A stretch of 64,000 nucleotides of DNA, taken from positions 930,001 through 994,000 of the forward strand of contig NZ_CP007145.1 of assembly GCF_000576555.1 (NCBI RefSeq), given 5' to 3'. Within the stretch, counting starts at the first letter, position 1, and every line of letters starts with the position of its first letter. This DNA comes from Hymenobacter swuensis DY53. Lineage in GTDB: Bacteria; Bacteroidota; Bacteroidia; Cytophagales; Hymenobacteraceae. This document shows, one piece after another, positions 1 through 8,042 of the stretch. The notes under the pieces were generated by a model. The model was not told where the DNA came from. It did no database searches and saw nothing but the letters and a program-made list of their open reading frames with translations. Both the position numbers and the translations under genes were made by a program.

Positions 1-396
1 GCCGACTTGGTGCAGTTCAACGCGGGCGTGATGCCGCTGGAGGAGAAAGTCAGCCCGTTGTCGTTGGGCAAGTGTGGGTTCAAGGCCTTGCAGTACATGT
101 CGTTGGGTATTCCGGCTGTGGCTTCGCCAGTGGGCGTGAATACCAAAATCGTGACCGACAACGTGAATGGCTTCCTCTGCGAAACTGAGGAAGACTGGTA
201 CCAGGCCCTGGCCCGGCTGATTGAGGATGCCGAGTTGCGCCGCCGCCTGGGAGCCAACGCCCAGCGCACAGTGCAGGAGCGGTATTCCGTGCTGTCGAAC
301 ACCGAGAATTTTATCCGGCTGTTTTCAGCTGCTGGTGTCAGCTTGCCTCTAATAGCCGCCAGTGCAGCCCCCACGTCGGCAACTGCCCATCGGTAG
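1..396 (+). CDS. Glycosyltransferase (GT4-like), C-terminal part
   Basis: The reading frame is open to base 1, so the start lies outside the window and only about 131 codons are visible. The segment PLSLGKCGFKALQYMSLG followed by IPAVASPVGVN and NGFLCETEEDW is the nucleotide-sugar binding end of a GT-B glycosyltransferase, where a conserved acidic/Lys-rich stretch precedes a P-V-V/A-A-S-x-x-G-G/V loop. Such enzymes add sugars to surface polysaccharide or glycolipid. The following genes (deacetylase, GNAT, membrane protein) fit a polysaccharide-modifying neighbourhood, but the acceptor cannot be told. Confidence 0.8.
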   Translation, partial: ADLVQFNAGVMPLEEKVSPLSLGKCGFKALQYMSLGIPAVASPVGVNTKIVTDNVNGFLCETEEDWYQALARLIEDAELRRRLGANAQRTVQERYSVLSNTENFIRLFSAAGVSLPLIAASAAPTSATAHR

Positions 397-474
397 CTGC
401 GTAAGCGGGCCGGCTGCCGGCTGATAGTTCCCTTGGCGGCGCGTCCGTACCTTGCTGCTTCATTTTTCTCCGCT

Positions 475-867
475 ATGTTAGAAATCGGCCAGAAAGCCCA
501 GCTTTCCAAAACCATTACCGACGCCGACGTGCGCGCCTTCGCCCAACTTTCCCTCGATACTAACCCAGTGCATCTGGATGAGGAGTACGCGCAGCAAAGT
601 CTGTTCGGGCAGCGCATCAGCCACGGCATGCTCTATGGCTCGTTGATTAGTGCCGTATTGGGCACGCAACTGCCGGGGCCGGGTGCCATCTATATGGGTC
701 AGACCTTCAAATTTCTGAAGCCGGTGTATCTGAACGACACCATCACCGCCCAGGTAGAAGTGCTGACGCTCAACGAAGAAAAGCACATTGCCACTCTGCA
801 AACTACCTGCGTAAACCAGGATGGTAAGCTCGTCCTGACGGGTGAAGCCACCATGAAATACGCCTGA
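475..867 (+). CDS. MaoC-like (R)-specific enoyl-CoA hydratase, hot-dog fold
   Basis: A 130-residue protein starting at the ATG at 475; the frame opens further upstream at 433 but that extension is not conserved-looking. The motif FAQLSLDTNPVHLDEEYA with ISHGMLYGSLIS is the MaoC hydratase signature: the Asp and His of the D-x-N-P-x-H block and the following S-H-G form the active site. The family hydrates trans-2-enoyl-CoA to (R)-3-hydroxyacyl-CoA. Single-domain proteins of this length are typical. It sits alone between the glycosyltransferase and a deacetylase, so the substrate is not indicated. Confidence 0.85.
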   Translation: MLEIGQKAQLSKTITDADVRAFAQLSLDTNPVHLDEEYAQQSLFGQRISHGMLYGSLISAVLGTQLPGPGAIYMGQTFKFLKPVYLNDTITAQVEVLTLNEEKHIATLQTTCVNQDGKLVLTGEATMKYA

Positions 868-924
868 TTCACCTGATTTACCCCTGGCCGGCTCCTTGGA
901 TGGATCCAGCCGTTGCTTGCATAT

Positions 925-1776
925 ATGCGCAAAGTCATTATCAACGCCGACGATTTTGGGCTTTGCAGCTCGGTTAACGCGGCTATTGTTGCCTGCTACC
1001 AGGCCGGCAACCTCACCAGCACTACCTGCATGGTAAATATGCCGGGAACAGTGGAAGCAGCCCAATTGGCTGCCGCCAACCCTGGCTTGGCAATCGGGCT
1101 GCATTTCTGCCTTACGGAAGGAAAGCCGCTTACGAGCAGTCCTTCTCTTACAGCTGCCAACGGTGAGTTTTATGATCGGGGGACGCTCATGCGCCGGATT
1201 GTGCGCGGCCAAGTGAAAACGCAGGAAATAGCGGCGGAATTCGCGGCCCAACTCGCCAAGCTGCGTAGCCTAGGTATTGCGCCTACCCACACCGATTCGC
1301 ATCAGCACACCCACATGAACCCGTTTGTATTCCGGGCTATCCTGCCTCACATCCGGCAGCAAAAACTGCCTGTCCGGCTGGCCACGCCTCCGCAACTATC
1401 GACCAGTTTGCTGTTTACGCGGCCGGCTCGCTATGCCAAACAATGGGTGCTGCAGCAGATGAGCAACCTGTTCCGGAAGCAACTAAGCGTGGCTACGAAT
1501 GATTGTCTGGTTTCGGTACACCAGCTGCCGGCTGCCGTGGTTCCGACGGCTGATACGTTCCGTCAGTTGGTAGCCACCGCCCCCGATGACTGTGTGGTGG
1601 AGTTGATGGTGCATCCCTACATTATGGGACCCGACGTGGCCGCTCTTTACCCGCACGATGCCGCTGCCCGGGAGCCCTTCTTCGCCAAGTGCGTGCAGGA
1701 ATTCGAGGTACTTCGGCAGGTACCTGTTTTCAAAGACGACGCGCAGGTGCAACTCACTACTTTTCAATCATACTGA
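925..1776 (+). CDS. ChbG/HpnK family carbohydrate deacetylase
   Basis: 283 residues from the ATG at 925 (an upstream TTG at 913 is possible). NADDFG at residues 7-12, GLHFCLTEGKP at 58-68 and HTDSHQHTH at 122-130 supply the Asp and His residues that bind the divalent metal in the YdjC/ChbG/HpnK deacetylase family, which removes acetyl groups from N-acetylated sugars such as chito-oligosaccharides or hopanoid-linked glucosamine. No hopanoid or chitobiose genes are next to it, so the substrate is inferred only as an acetylated sugar, perhaps in the polysaccharide made by the neighbouring glycosyltransferase. Confidence 0.85.
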   Translation: MRKVIINADDFGLCSSVNAAIVACYQAGNLTSTTCMVNMPGTVEAAQLAAANPGLAIGLHFCLTEGKPLTSSPSLTAANGEFYDRGTLMRRIVRGQVKTQEIAAEFAAQLAKLRSLGIAPTHTDSHQHTHMNPFVFRAILPHIRQQKLPVRLATPPQLSTSLLFTRPARYAKQWVLQQMSNLFRKQLSVATNDCLVSVHQLPAAVVPTADTFRQLVATAPDDCVVELMVHPYIMGPDVAALYPHDAAAREPFFAKCVQEFEVLRQVPVFKDDAQVQLTTFQSY

Positions 1777-1834
1777 ACGGCGCAGTTATAGCTACCTGCT
1801 TCGTTTCCCCTTTCGTAATTCATTGCCTTTCCCC

Positions 1835-2908
1835 ATGGAACAGAATCTGCTTTTCAGAAGCATGCACAAGGATCCGCAGGATTACCGGCGCTTCAAGGAA
1901 TGTTTTGACCGCAACGACTCGCCACGCGCCCTGGATAAGGTAGAGTGGCAGTACGACACTGGTTTCGCTGATGAACTGCTGGTAAATGTAGCCGTGGAGC
2001 CGACGCCCACCGACGAGGAAATTGCGGCTATTTACGCGGTGTTTCCGGTGCCGTTTTCCTTGCAGGGACAGGCAGTAAAAGCGGCTCAGTCGCTGGATAC
2101 TATGACCGATACCCGGCACCAGGGTAAGGGCCTGTTCAAAAAGCTGGCCCAGCAGGTGTACACCCGGTGTCGGGAAGGGAATTACCGGCTGGTATATGGC
2201 TTTCCGAACGGTAATTCCGCGTATGCTTTCTTCAATCGGCTGGGCTGGAAGGAAGTAGCCGAAGTTCCCTTCATGATAGCTCCGCTGCGTACCAAGTATT
2301 TCCTGCAGCGCCTACCGGTTCTGAAGCACTTGGCGGCTGTGCTGCCGGATATCCAGTGGCGGGGTAAAAAGAGCGTGCCCTCTGTGTACAAAGAAGGTAT
2401 CCGCCCCATTGAGCGGTTTGACGAGCAGGCAGAAACTCTATGGAAAAAGTTTGCGGCCAACATTCCGCTGGCCGTTACCCGCAACGCACAGTACCTCAAC
2501 TGGCGGTTTCTGCAGAAGCCCGGCGAGAAATATGAGATGCGCGGATACTGGGAGAAAGGGGTGCTGACTGGCTACGTAATCTACGTGGTGAAGGAAAAGC
2601 ATGGAGGCCGTATCGGCTACCTCATGGAACTGATTACCGATCCGGCCCAGCCAGCCTGTGGCGACGCCCTGTTGCGCACTGCCCTCAATGATATGGTAGC
2701 GCAGAAAGCCGATGCATGCCTAGCCTGGAACTTTGCACACTCGCCTAACAATGCGCTGCACAAGCAGAATGGCTTTTATCCCATGCCACCCAAATTACGG
2801 CCTATCGAACTGCACTTTGGGGTACTGGCTATGCAGGCCGAGGATGAACCGTTGCTGGCGGAGGAAAAGAACTGGTACCTGAGCTACTGTGATTCTGACA
2901 CAGTATAA
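1835..2908 (+). CDS. GNAT-fold acyltransferase, long form
   Basis: 357 residues from the ATG at 1835, chosen because the sequence upstream overlaps the previous gene out of frame. TRHQGKGLFKKLAQQVY (about 93-109) is GNAT motif A, the acetyl-CoA pyrophosphate loop, and NSAYAFFNRLGW (about 127-138) is the usual motif B end. About 200 further residues hold a second, GNAT-like half (NAQYLNWRFLQKPGEKYEMRG), a layout common in Bacteroidota polysaccharide loci where it N-acylates amino sugars. That role is inference. The gene ends just before a strong hairpin. Confidence 0.75.
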   Translation: MEQNLLFRSMHKDPQDYRRFKECFDRNDSPRALDKVEWQYDTGFADELLVNVAVEPTPTDEEIAAIYAVFPVPFSLQGQAVKAAQSLDTMTDTRHQGKGLFKKLAQQVYTRCREGNYRLVYGFPNGNSAYAFFNRLGWKEVAEVPFMIAPLRTKYFLQRLPVLKHLAAVLPDIQWRGKKSVPSVYKEGIRPIERFDEQAETLWKKFAANIPLAVTRNAQYLNWRFLQKPGEKYEMRGYWEKGVLTGYVIYVVKEKHGGRIGYLMELITDPAQPACGDALLRTALNDMVAQKADACLAWNFAHSPNNALHKQNGFYPMPPKLRPIELHFGVLAMQAEDEPLLAEEKNWYLSYCDSDTV

Positions 2909-2922
2909 CTAAGCCAGCCAGA

Positions 2923-2989
2923 ACCTCAATAAAACGGTTTCCGCCCCAAACGCATTCGTTGTTTGGGGCGGAAACCGTTTTATTGAGGT
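2923..2989. terminator. Bidirectional terminator, 29-bp perfect stem
   Basis: Bases 2923-2951 are exactly complementary to 2961-2989, leaving a 9-base loop. It lies between the convergent GNAT and membrane-protein genes. The stem includes AATAAAACGG on one side and CCGTTTTATT on the other, giving T-rich stretches on either strand. A perfect 29-bp stem is long for an intrinsic terminator. Confidence 0.85.
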
Positions 2990-3010
2990 CCTGATGTTCA
3001 ACCCGGCTGA

Positions 3011-4402
3011 CTAGCCAGCCGAAGCAATAGTCAGCTCTGGCCGCCGTATGGGCTGAACGACCCGGCGACGCTTTTTGCGGGCCACCGGAATGCCATCCTG
3101 CAAAACCATTAGACCCGTGACGTAGAAAGGCCACATGGGAATGCGGTAGCGCACCAGATTGCCAAAATTACCCGCGGTAGCAGCTGTCCCGATGGCAAAT
3201 ATTACGGAGAAAATTATGCAGAATAATGCCAGTGGTGTACTACCGATTCGCCCAAATGTGCGCAGGAAACCGGTTTTACGAAAGACTTGAAATGTGAGGT
3301 ACGTAATCCACAGAATCTCAAATCCTGACAATAGCATTACGGGGTTGTTCACTTCCCACATAAAAGGCCGGAACAGACCAATAACAAATGCCTTGGGCGC
3401 TATTTTGGGAATATCCTGCGGCCCGGTAAAGTCTTCCATAGCATAGCCGGAGTTGCCCATGCCGCGGCCCTTATTAACCTCTGTATGGCTGATACTATTG
3501 TGGTAAGTGGAGGCAACGGTAGCGCGGTCCTCAATTTTGTCAAAGTCGTAGTTTTGGTTGCCCGCTGCTACTGATTGGCTGACTATGAACCCAATAGCTC
3601 CTCCCAATACAATCATGATGGGCATCGCCAACGCCCGTAACACCCCCGATTTAATACGGGCACTGTATTGCGTAGTGACCCACAGCATAACCGGCGGAAT
3701 AAAGCTGATGAGGATGTAAATCTTTACCGATTTCAACACGAAGCCGGCAACGAGAATAGCTATAGCTGCCTGCAGCATCTGAGTGCGGGCTACCAGCAGG
3801 TTATAGAAGGCATAGAACATCCATCCCAAAGAACCCATGCATAGTGCATCTTTGGAAATGCCTGATCCCCAGAAGAATACGGAGGGAACGAAGAACACAG
3901 CAATGGCTAATTGCTTGTACAGACGTGGGTACAAGCGCAGGAACGTGGTGTATAACGCCCACACTCCACTAAAGCTGACAAAGGCAAACATCAATGCAAT
4001 AACGGAATAGGTGTGAAAGCAGAACAGGCCGAAAAGGCCGGTTACTTTTACCACAAAGTATTCGGTTTCCGAGTGGAACCAGTGCATCTGGGCCACATAC
4101 TTGGCCATCGATGCATCATACACGTTGTTGCTGGAAAGCAGAAGTTTGATGCCTATAGTCGGCGATTCAAAAAAAGCTTCGTGAATGGTTTTGCTCTCGT
4201 TATAGTAATTGAAAGTATCGCCGCCCCCGTAGTAAAACTGGTAAATAAGTCCCAGAGAAATAGCCCCCAAAAACTTTACTGAGAGGGCAGGAATAAAGTA
4301 CTTTCGGGTAAGTGGATTAGTAAAGCGCTTGCGCAGGGCGAAGGCTAGGGCATAGAACAGGCCCAGATATAGCGGCGTCAGAAATAGATCTTTGAGTTCC
4401 AT
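3011..4402 (-). CDS. Polytopic membrane protein, glycosyltransferase-C-like or polymerase-like
   Basis: 463 residues with about ten hydrophobic helices, starting MELKDLFLTPLYLGLFYALA and ending in a basic tail (RKKRRRV). Between helices 1 and 3 is an acidic and aromatic loop (YYGGGDTFNYYNES), and a second large loop (about 280-340) is hydrophilic. This shape resembles O-antigen polymerases and GT-C mannosyltransferases, but I see no diagnostic motif. It begins 12 bases downstream of the stop of the TPR gene that precedes it on the minus strand, so the two are probably cotranscribed. Function unknown. Confidence 0.6.
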   Translation of the reverse strand: MELKDLFLTPLYLGLFYALAFALRKRFTNPLTRKYFIPALSVKFLGAISLGLIYQFYYGGGDTFNYYNESKTIHEAFFESPTIGIKLLLSSNNVYDASMAKYVAQMHWFHSETEYFVVKVTGLFGLFCFHTYSVIALMFAFVSFSGVWALYTTFLRLYPRLYKQLAIAVFFVPSVFFWGSGISKDALCMGSLGWMFYAFYNLLVARTQMLQAAIAILVAGFVLKSVKIYILISFIPPVMLWVTTQYSARIKSGVLRALAMPIMIVLGGAIGFIVSQSVAAGNQNYDFDKIEDRATVASTYHNSISHTEVNKGRGMGNSGYAMEDFTGPQDIPKIAPKAFVIGLFRPFMWEVNNPVMLLSGFEILWITYLTFQVFRKTGFLRTFGRIGSTPLALFCIIFSVIFAIGTAATAGNFGNLVRYRIPMWPFYVTGLMVLQDGIPVARKKRRRVVQPIRRPELTIASAG

Positions 4403-4414
4403 GCGCAGCGGGGC

Positions 4415-5668
4415 TTACTTCGTCTTCAAATATGCTTTGGCCTCCCGGTACTGCTCCGATTTGCGCTCGGATTTATCCAAGACCACTGTGTAGTAGCGGC
4501 GGGCTGCCGGAGCATCTTTGGCCTTATCGGCTAGGCGGGCCAAGGCCAGATTGGCAAACACGTAAAAACCGTACTTAGTTTCCCCATTCAGTTCCGCAAA
4601 CACGATGCACCGCTGGTAGTATTCCTTGGCCTTGGTATAGTTCTTATACCTGTTCTGCATCAGATACCCCAGGAAATAGGTAGCATAGCGGCCACTGTTG
4701 GCTTCGTAGCCGGGCAGGCCCTGGTTCAGCTTCTCCAGCATATCCCGGCTTACCCGCTCACATTCCCGAAACTCACCCTGGCGGAAGCAGATGTTGGCAT
4801 AGATTCGCTGGAAATAACCGTTGTCGGGATACGTGGTGGCTAGGTAGCGGGCCAGTGGCATGGCTTGCTCGGGCTTATCTTCTTCGTTGAGCAGAATGCG
4901 CATCAGGAATACGCGCGCTTCCGGCCCCACGTAGAAGCCGTTGTCGGCCACGTTACGGAGCTGCTGCAGCCCCAGCTGCTTATTACCTTTTGGGAAAAAC
5001 AGCAATACCGGCTTGAGGAGTGGATAATTATCGGGAATCCAGACGGCGTAGTAGTTGAACAATGCCTGTCCGAACAGAAACTCCGGACTGAGGCCGTTAG
5101 CTTCTTTGCTTTTGTCGAGGTAATCCAAGGCCCGCTTGGCACTGACGGTGGCTTTGCGCCAGTCGTGGCGCTCGGCGTGCAGGCGGCCGTCGAAACCATA
5201 ACCAGCCGCCAAGAAAAAACTGGCTTCGTAGTTCTGATTATCGGCTTTGTACATGGCTTCCCCCTTGGCAATGGTGGTATCCATGTAGGCGAAAAACTGC
5301 TTGTCGTAAAGCGTCGTTTGGATGCCGCTCGGCATAATTTTCCACCACGTACTCAGGCCCAGCAGAAAGTAGGGCATGGGGTGGTTGGGGTAGCGGCGGC
5401 GCAGGCTGCGGAACTGCCGCTCGGCCTTATCATACTTGAAATTGTACAGGTTATATACCGCTCCTTCCAGTTCCGTCTGGATATCCTTATCCATGAGCAG
5501 CCAGCCCTTGGTATCCACAGCGGCAGGAGCCACATCCACGTTTTCCAGGCGTACTTGCCGCACCGAATCGGGTAGGGCAGCGGGCCTAGCAGTGTCAGGT
5601 TGCTGGGCCCGGACTGCCAGCGGCAGCAACAGGAGAAGCAACAGGACAAATTGAACGCGTGGGAGCAT
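4415..5668 (-). CDS. Secreted TPR-repeat protein
   Basis: 417 residues from the ATG at 5668; the longer frame to 5725 would put 19 residues before the signal peptide. The start MLPRVQFVLLLLLLLPLAVRAQ is a Sec signal peptide with cleavage after ARA or AQA. The rest is helical with TPR-like units such as FKYDKAERQFRSLRRRYPNHPMPYFLLGLS and KAKEYYQRCIVFAELNGETKYG. TPR proteins scaffold other proteins; the partner here is unknown, though the polytopic membrane protein downstream on the same strand is a candidate. Confidence 0.75.
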   Translation of the reverse strand: MLPRVQFVLLLLLLLPLAVRAQQPDTARPAALPDSVRQVRLENVDVAPAAVDTKGWLLMDKDIQTELEGAVYNLYNFKYDKAERQFRSLRRRYPNHPMPYFLLGLSTWWKIMPSGIQTTLYDKQFFAYMDTTIAKGEAMYKADNQNYEASFFLAAGYGFDGRLHAERHDWRKATVSAKRALDYLDKSKEANGLSPEFLFGQALFNYYAVWIPDNYPLLKPVLLFFPKGNKQLGLQQLRNVADNGFYVGPEARVFLMRILLNEEDKPEQAMPLARYLATTYPDNGYFQRIYANICFRQGEFRECERVSRDMLEKLNQGLPGYEANSGRYATYFLGYLMQNRYKNYTKAKEYYQRCIVFAELNGETKYGFYVFANLALARLADKAKDAPAARRYYTVVLDKSERKSEQYREAKAYLKTK

Positions 5669-5740
5669 AGGTATACTAAAGTTGCGGCTACAAACACTAA
5701 CTGGATTATGCCCTACACCGCCCATACAGGCAGCTAAAGT

Positions 5741-5768
5741 AGGACATTTGTCCTAGTTTTGGACAAAT
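5741..5768 (+). promoter_or_regulatory. Palindromic operator overlapping a TAnnTTTG promoter box
   Basis: AGGACATTTGTCCT (5741-5754) is a perfect palindrome. ATTTGTCC (5746-5753) is then mirrored by GGACAAAT (5761-5768), so three GGACA half-sites lie within 28 bases. The Bacteroidota -7 box TAGTTTTG (5754-5761) sits between the second and third half-sites. The M42 peptidase starts at 5781. A repressor bound here would cover the promoter; that is inference. Confidence 0.55.
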
Positions 5769-5780
5769 AAGATACTACGT

Positions 5781-6695
5781 ATGCAGCTTTTACAAGCCCT
5801 TTGTCAGATTTCCGCGCCTTCCGGTCACGAAGCTCCACTTACGGAATACTTACTTGACTACATCCGGACGCATCAGGCCGGCTGGCGCATCCAGCCAACC
5901 GTACTGGCGGGGGGAGAGTTCCAGGATTGCATTATTCTGGTATTCGGAAAGCCCCGTACGACTGTGTTTGCCCACCTTGACAGTATAGGCTTTACGGTCC
6001 GCTACGGTCGGCAGCTTGTGCGCATCGGTGGCCCTAACGTAGAAACCGGCTACCGGTTGGTGGGGCGGGATTTGCAAGGTGAAATCGACTGCACCTTGGT
6101 GGTGGATGAGGAAACCGGAGCGCTTAGCTACGACTTTCACCGTGACGTGGAGCGAGGCACGGAGCTAACGTTTTACTGTGACTTTCGGGAAACTCAAACA
6201 ACGGTGCAAAGCTGCTACCTCGATAACCGCCTAGGCGTCTGGAACGCGCTGCGCCTGTGCGAAACCCTCGAAGACGGCATTGTGGCCTTCAGTTGCTGGG
6301 AGGAGCACGGCGGGGGCTCAGTAGCGTATCTGGCAAAATACATCTACAAAACCTACGGGGTGCGGCAGGCCCTAATTTCGGACATCACCTGGGTAACAGA
6401 AGGCGTGCGACCCGGCCAGGGCGTGGCTATTTCCCTGCGCGACTCCCTAATTCCGCGCCGCAGCTACGTGGAGCGCATCAGGTGTATTGCCGAGGCCGCC
6501 GGCATCCCGCACCAGCTGGAAGTGGAAAGCAGCGGCGGCTCCGATGCCAAAGAGCTGCAGCACGGTGCCCAGCCCTGGGACTGGTGCTTCATCGGGGCAC
6601 CCGAGGACAACGTACATTCCCCGCACGAAATCGTGGATAAGCGCGACATCAGCAGTATGCTGGCATTGTATCAGGTGTTGATGCAGCAACTGTAG
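5781..6695 (+). CDS. M42-type (clan MH) aminopeptidase
   Basis: 304 residues. The metal and catalytic residues of M42/M28-like di-zinc aminopeptidases can be read in order: AHLDSIGF (His65, Asp67), YLDNRLG (Asp148), SCWEEHGG (Glu174-Glu175), SDITW (Asp201) and DNVHSPHE near residue 281. The opening QISAPSGHEAPLTEYL is typical of the family. These cytosolic enzymes trim peptides from the N-terminus. The protein is shorter than the usual 340-360 residues of M42. The promoter region carries a palindromic operator at 5741-5768. Confidence 0.8.
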   Translation: MQLLQALCQISAPSGHEAPLTEYLLDYIRTHQAGWRIQPTVLAGGEFQDCIILVFGKPRTTVFAHLDSIGFTVRYGRQLVRIGGPNVETGYRLVGRDLQGEIDCTLVVDEETGALSYDFHRDVERGTELTFYCDFRETQTTVQSCYLDNRLGVWNALRLCETLEDGIVAFSCWEEHGGGSVAYLAKYIYKTYGVRQALISDITWVTEGVRPGQGVAISLRDSLIPRRSYVERIRCIAEAAGIPHQLEVESSGGSDAKELQHGAQPWDWCFIGAPEDNVHSPHEIVDKRDISSMLALYQVLMQQL

Positions 6696-7928
6696 TTGTC
6701 GAATAAACTCAGACCTTTGCAGGGCATCAACAGTTCAGAATACGGCGTGAATCTTTCTACCCAACCGGTGGCCGAAAAGGCCCCTTTGCAGCACCTTACC
6801 TATCAGGAGCTAGATATTCTGCATGCATTGCGGGGCTTCTGCGCTTTTTATGTGGTGATTTTTCACGCCAAATTTATCCTGTGGTCGGGAGGGCGGCAGT
6901 ACCTACAGGTGCATCCCCGAGCCACCTGGGGGGCGCTGGATTATCTGGCTTTTGGGGCCGATATGCTCAGCTCGGCCGGTTACGAAATGGTGATTTTCTT
7001 TTTCGTGCTGTCGGGCTTTTTTATCCGGTACGCGCAACTGCGTAAGCACCGGAAACCGGTGGCGTTTTACATCAACCGAATCGTGCGGATCTACCCACCG
7101 TTCCTGTTCGCCTCAGTACTGGCGGCTGTGGGGCTGTGGTGCGTGGCGCGTGGCATTCCGGTGGCAGTAGCTGCGGATAATGGCCGTGAGCTGAACACCA
7201 CCCTAGCAGAAGCTTGGCATGAGCTGAGTACGCTAAACCTGGGCGGCGTGGTCCGGACGCTAGGTTTTTTGCAGGTTAATAAGGTGTACATCGGCTACAA
7301 CGACGTGTACTGGTCGTTGCTGCCGGAGGCCATTTTCTACCTGGCCGTTCCCTTGGCGTTCTGGCGGATCTGGGTATACTACGGCCTTTCAATAGCTATA
7401 CATGCGGTGGGCCTGCTCTGGACCCAGCACGGTCCGCTGAACCCGTTCATCGATTACCTGCTGACGTTCAACTTTTACTTCGCGGTAGGGGCCATGTTCT
7501 ACGATGCGGTGGTACGCACGCCCTGGCTGACGTGGGCCCGCCGGGTGCCCGGTTGGTTGCTGCTGCTGCTGATGGGTGCTCTGTTTGGGGCCTTGTTGCT
7601 GCTGGCCGTGCTGAAGCTCAAGCCTATTTCCGGACTGGTGGCTACGCTGCTGGCCGTGCTGAGCATGACCACACTGCTGGCCGGCAAAGTCTCCGCGCAG
7701 AATCCGCTGATTCGGGGCTTGCACAAACTGGGTGTATTTAGCTTTTCGCTGTACCTCTACCATTTTCCGCTGCTGCTGCTCTGCTACGGCGGCCTAGTGT
7801 ACCTCACGGGTGAAACCGTGTTCTATGCCCGCTATTACTGGCTGGCTCTGCCGCTGGTAACACTGGTGGCCTACGCCCTGTACTGGGTTACGGAGCGGGC
7901 TTCTGTGAATTATTTCCGCAAAGTATAA
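6696..7928 (+). CDS. Acyltransferase-3 family membrane protein (OafA-like)
   Basis: About 410 residues if it starts at the TTG directly after the previous stop; a GTG at 6747 is the other likely start. The block LDILHALRGFCAFYVVIFHAKF near the N-terminus is the acyltransferase-3 signature, with the R and H used in acyl transfer, followed by about ten membrane helices and FSLYLYHFPLLLLCYGG near the end. The family O-acylates cell-surface or periplasmic glycans. The stop of the peptidase gene abuts the start, which suggests one transcript, although the functions look unrelated. Confidence 0.85.
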   Translation: MSNKLRPLQGINSSEYGVNLSTQPVAEKAPLQHLTYQELDILHALRGFCAFYVVIFHAKFILWSGGRQYLQVHPRATWGALDYLAFGADMLSSAGYEMVIFFFVLSGFFIRYAQLRKHRKPVAFYINRIVRIYPPFLFASVLAAVGLWCVARGIPVAVAADNGRELNTTLAEAWHELSTLNLGGVVRTLGFLQVNKVYIGYNDVYWSLLPEAIFYLAVPLAFWRIWVYYGLSIAIHAVGLLWTQHGPLNPFIDYLLTFNFYFAVGAMFYDAVVRTPWLTWARRVPGWLLLLLMGALFGALLLLAVLKLKPISGLVATLLAVLSMTTLLAGKVSAQNPLIRGLHKLGVFSFSLYLYHFPLLLLCYGGLVYLTGETVFYARYYWLALPLVTLVAYALYWVTERASVNYFRKV

Positions 7929-7963
7929 ACGGCGGCGCAGGCAGTTCTGGGTCAGAGAGTTGG

Positions 7964-8010
7964 AGTTGCTGGTAAAACCTCTATTTTACCAGCAACTCTT
8001 GTGCTTTTTA
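7964..8010 (+). terminator. Intrinsic terminator after the acyltransferase gene
   Basis: A perfect 15-bp stem (7964-7978 with 7985-7999, GAGTTGCTGGTAAAA) and a 6-base loop are followed by TTGTGCTTTTT. Confidence 0.8.
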
Positions 8011-8042
8011 CTCTCCCCACCAAAACTCCATTCCCACCGTTT

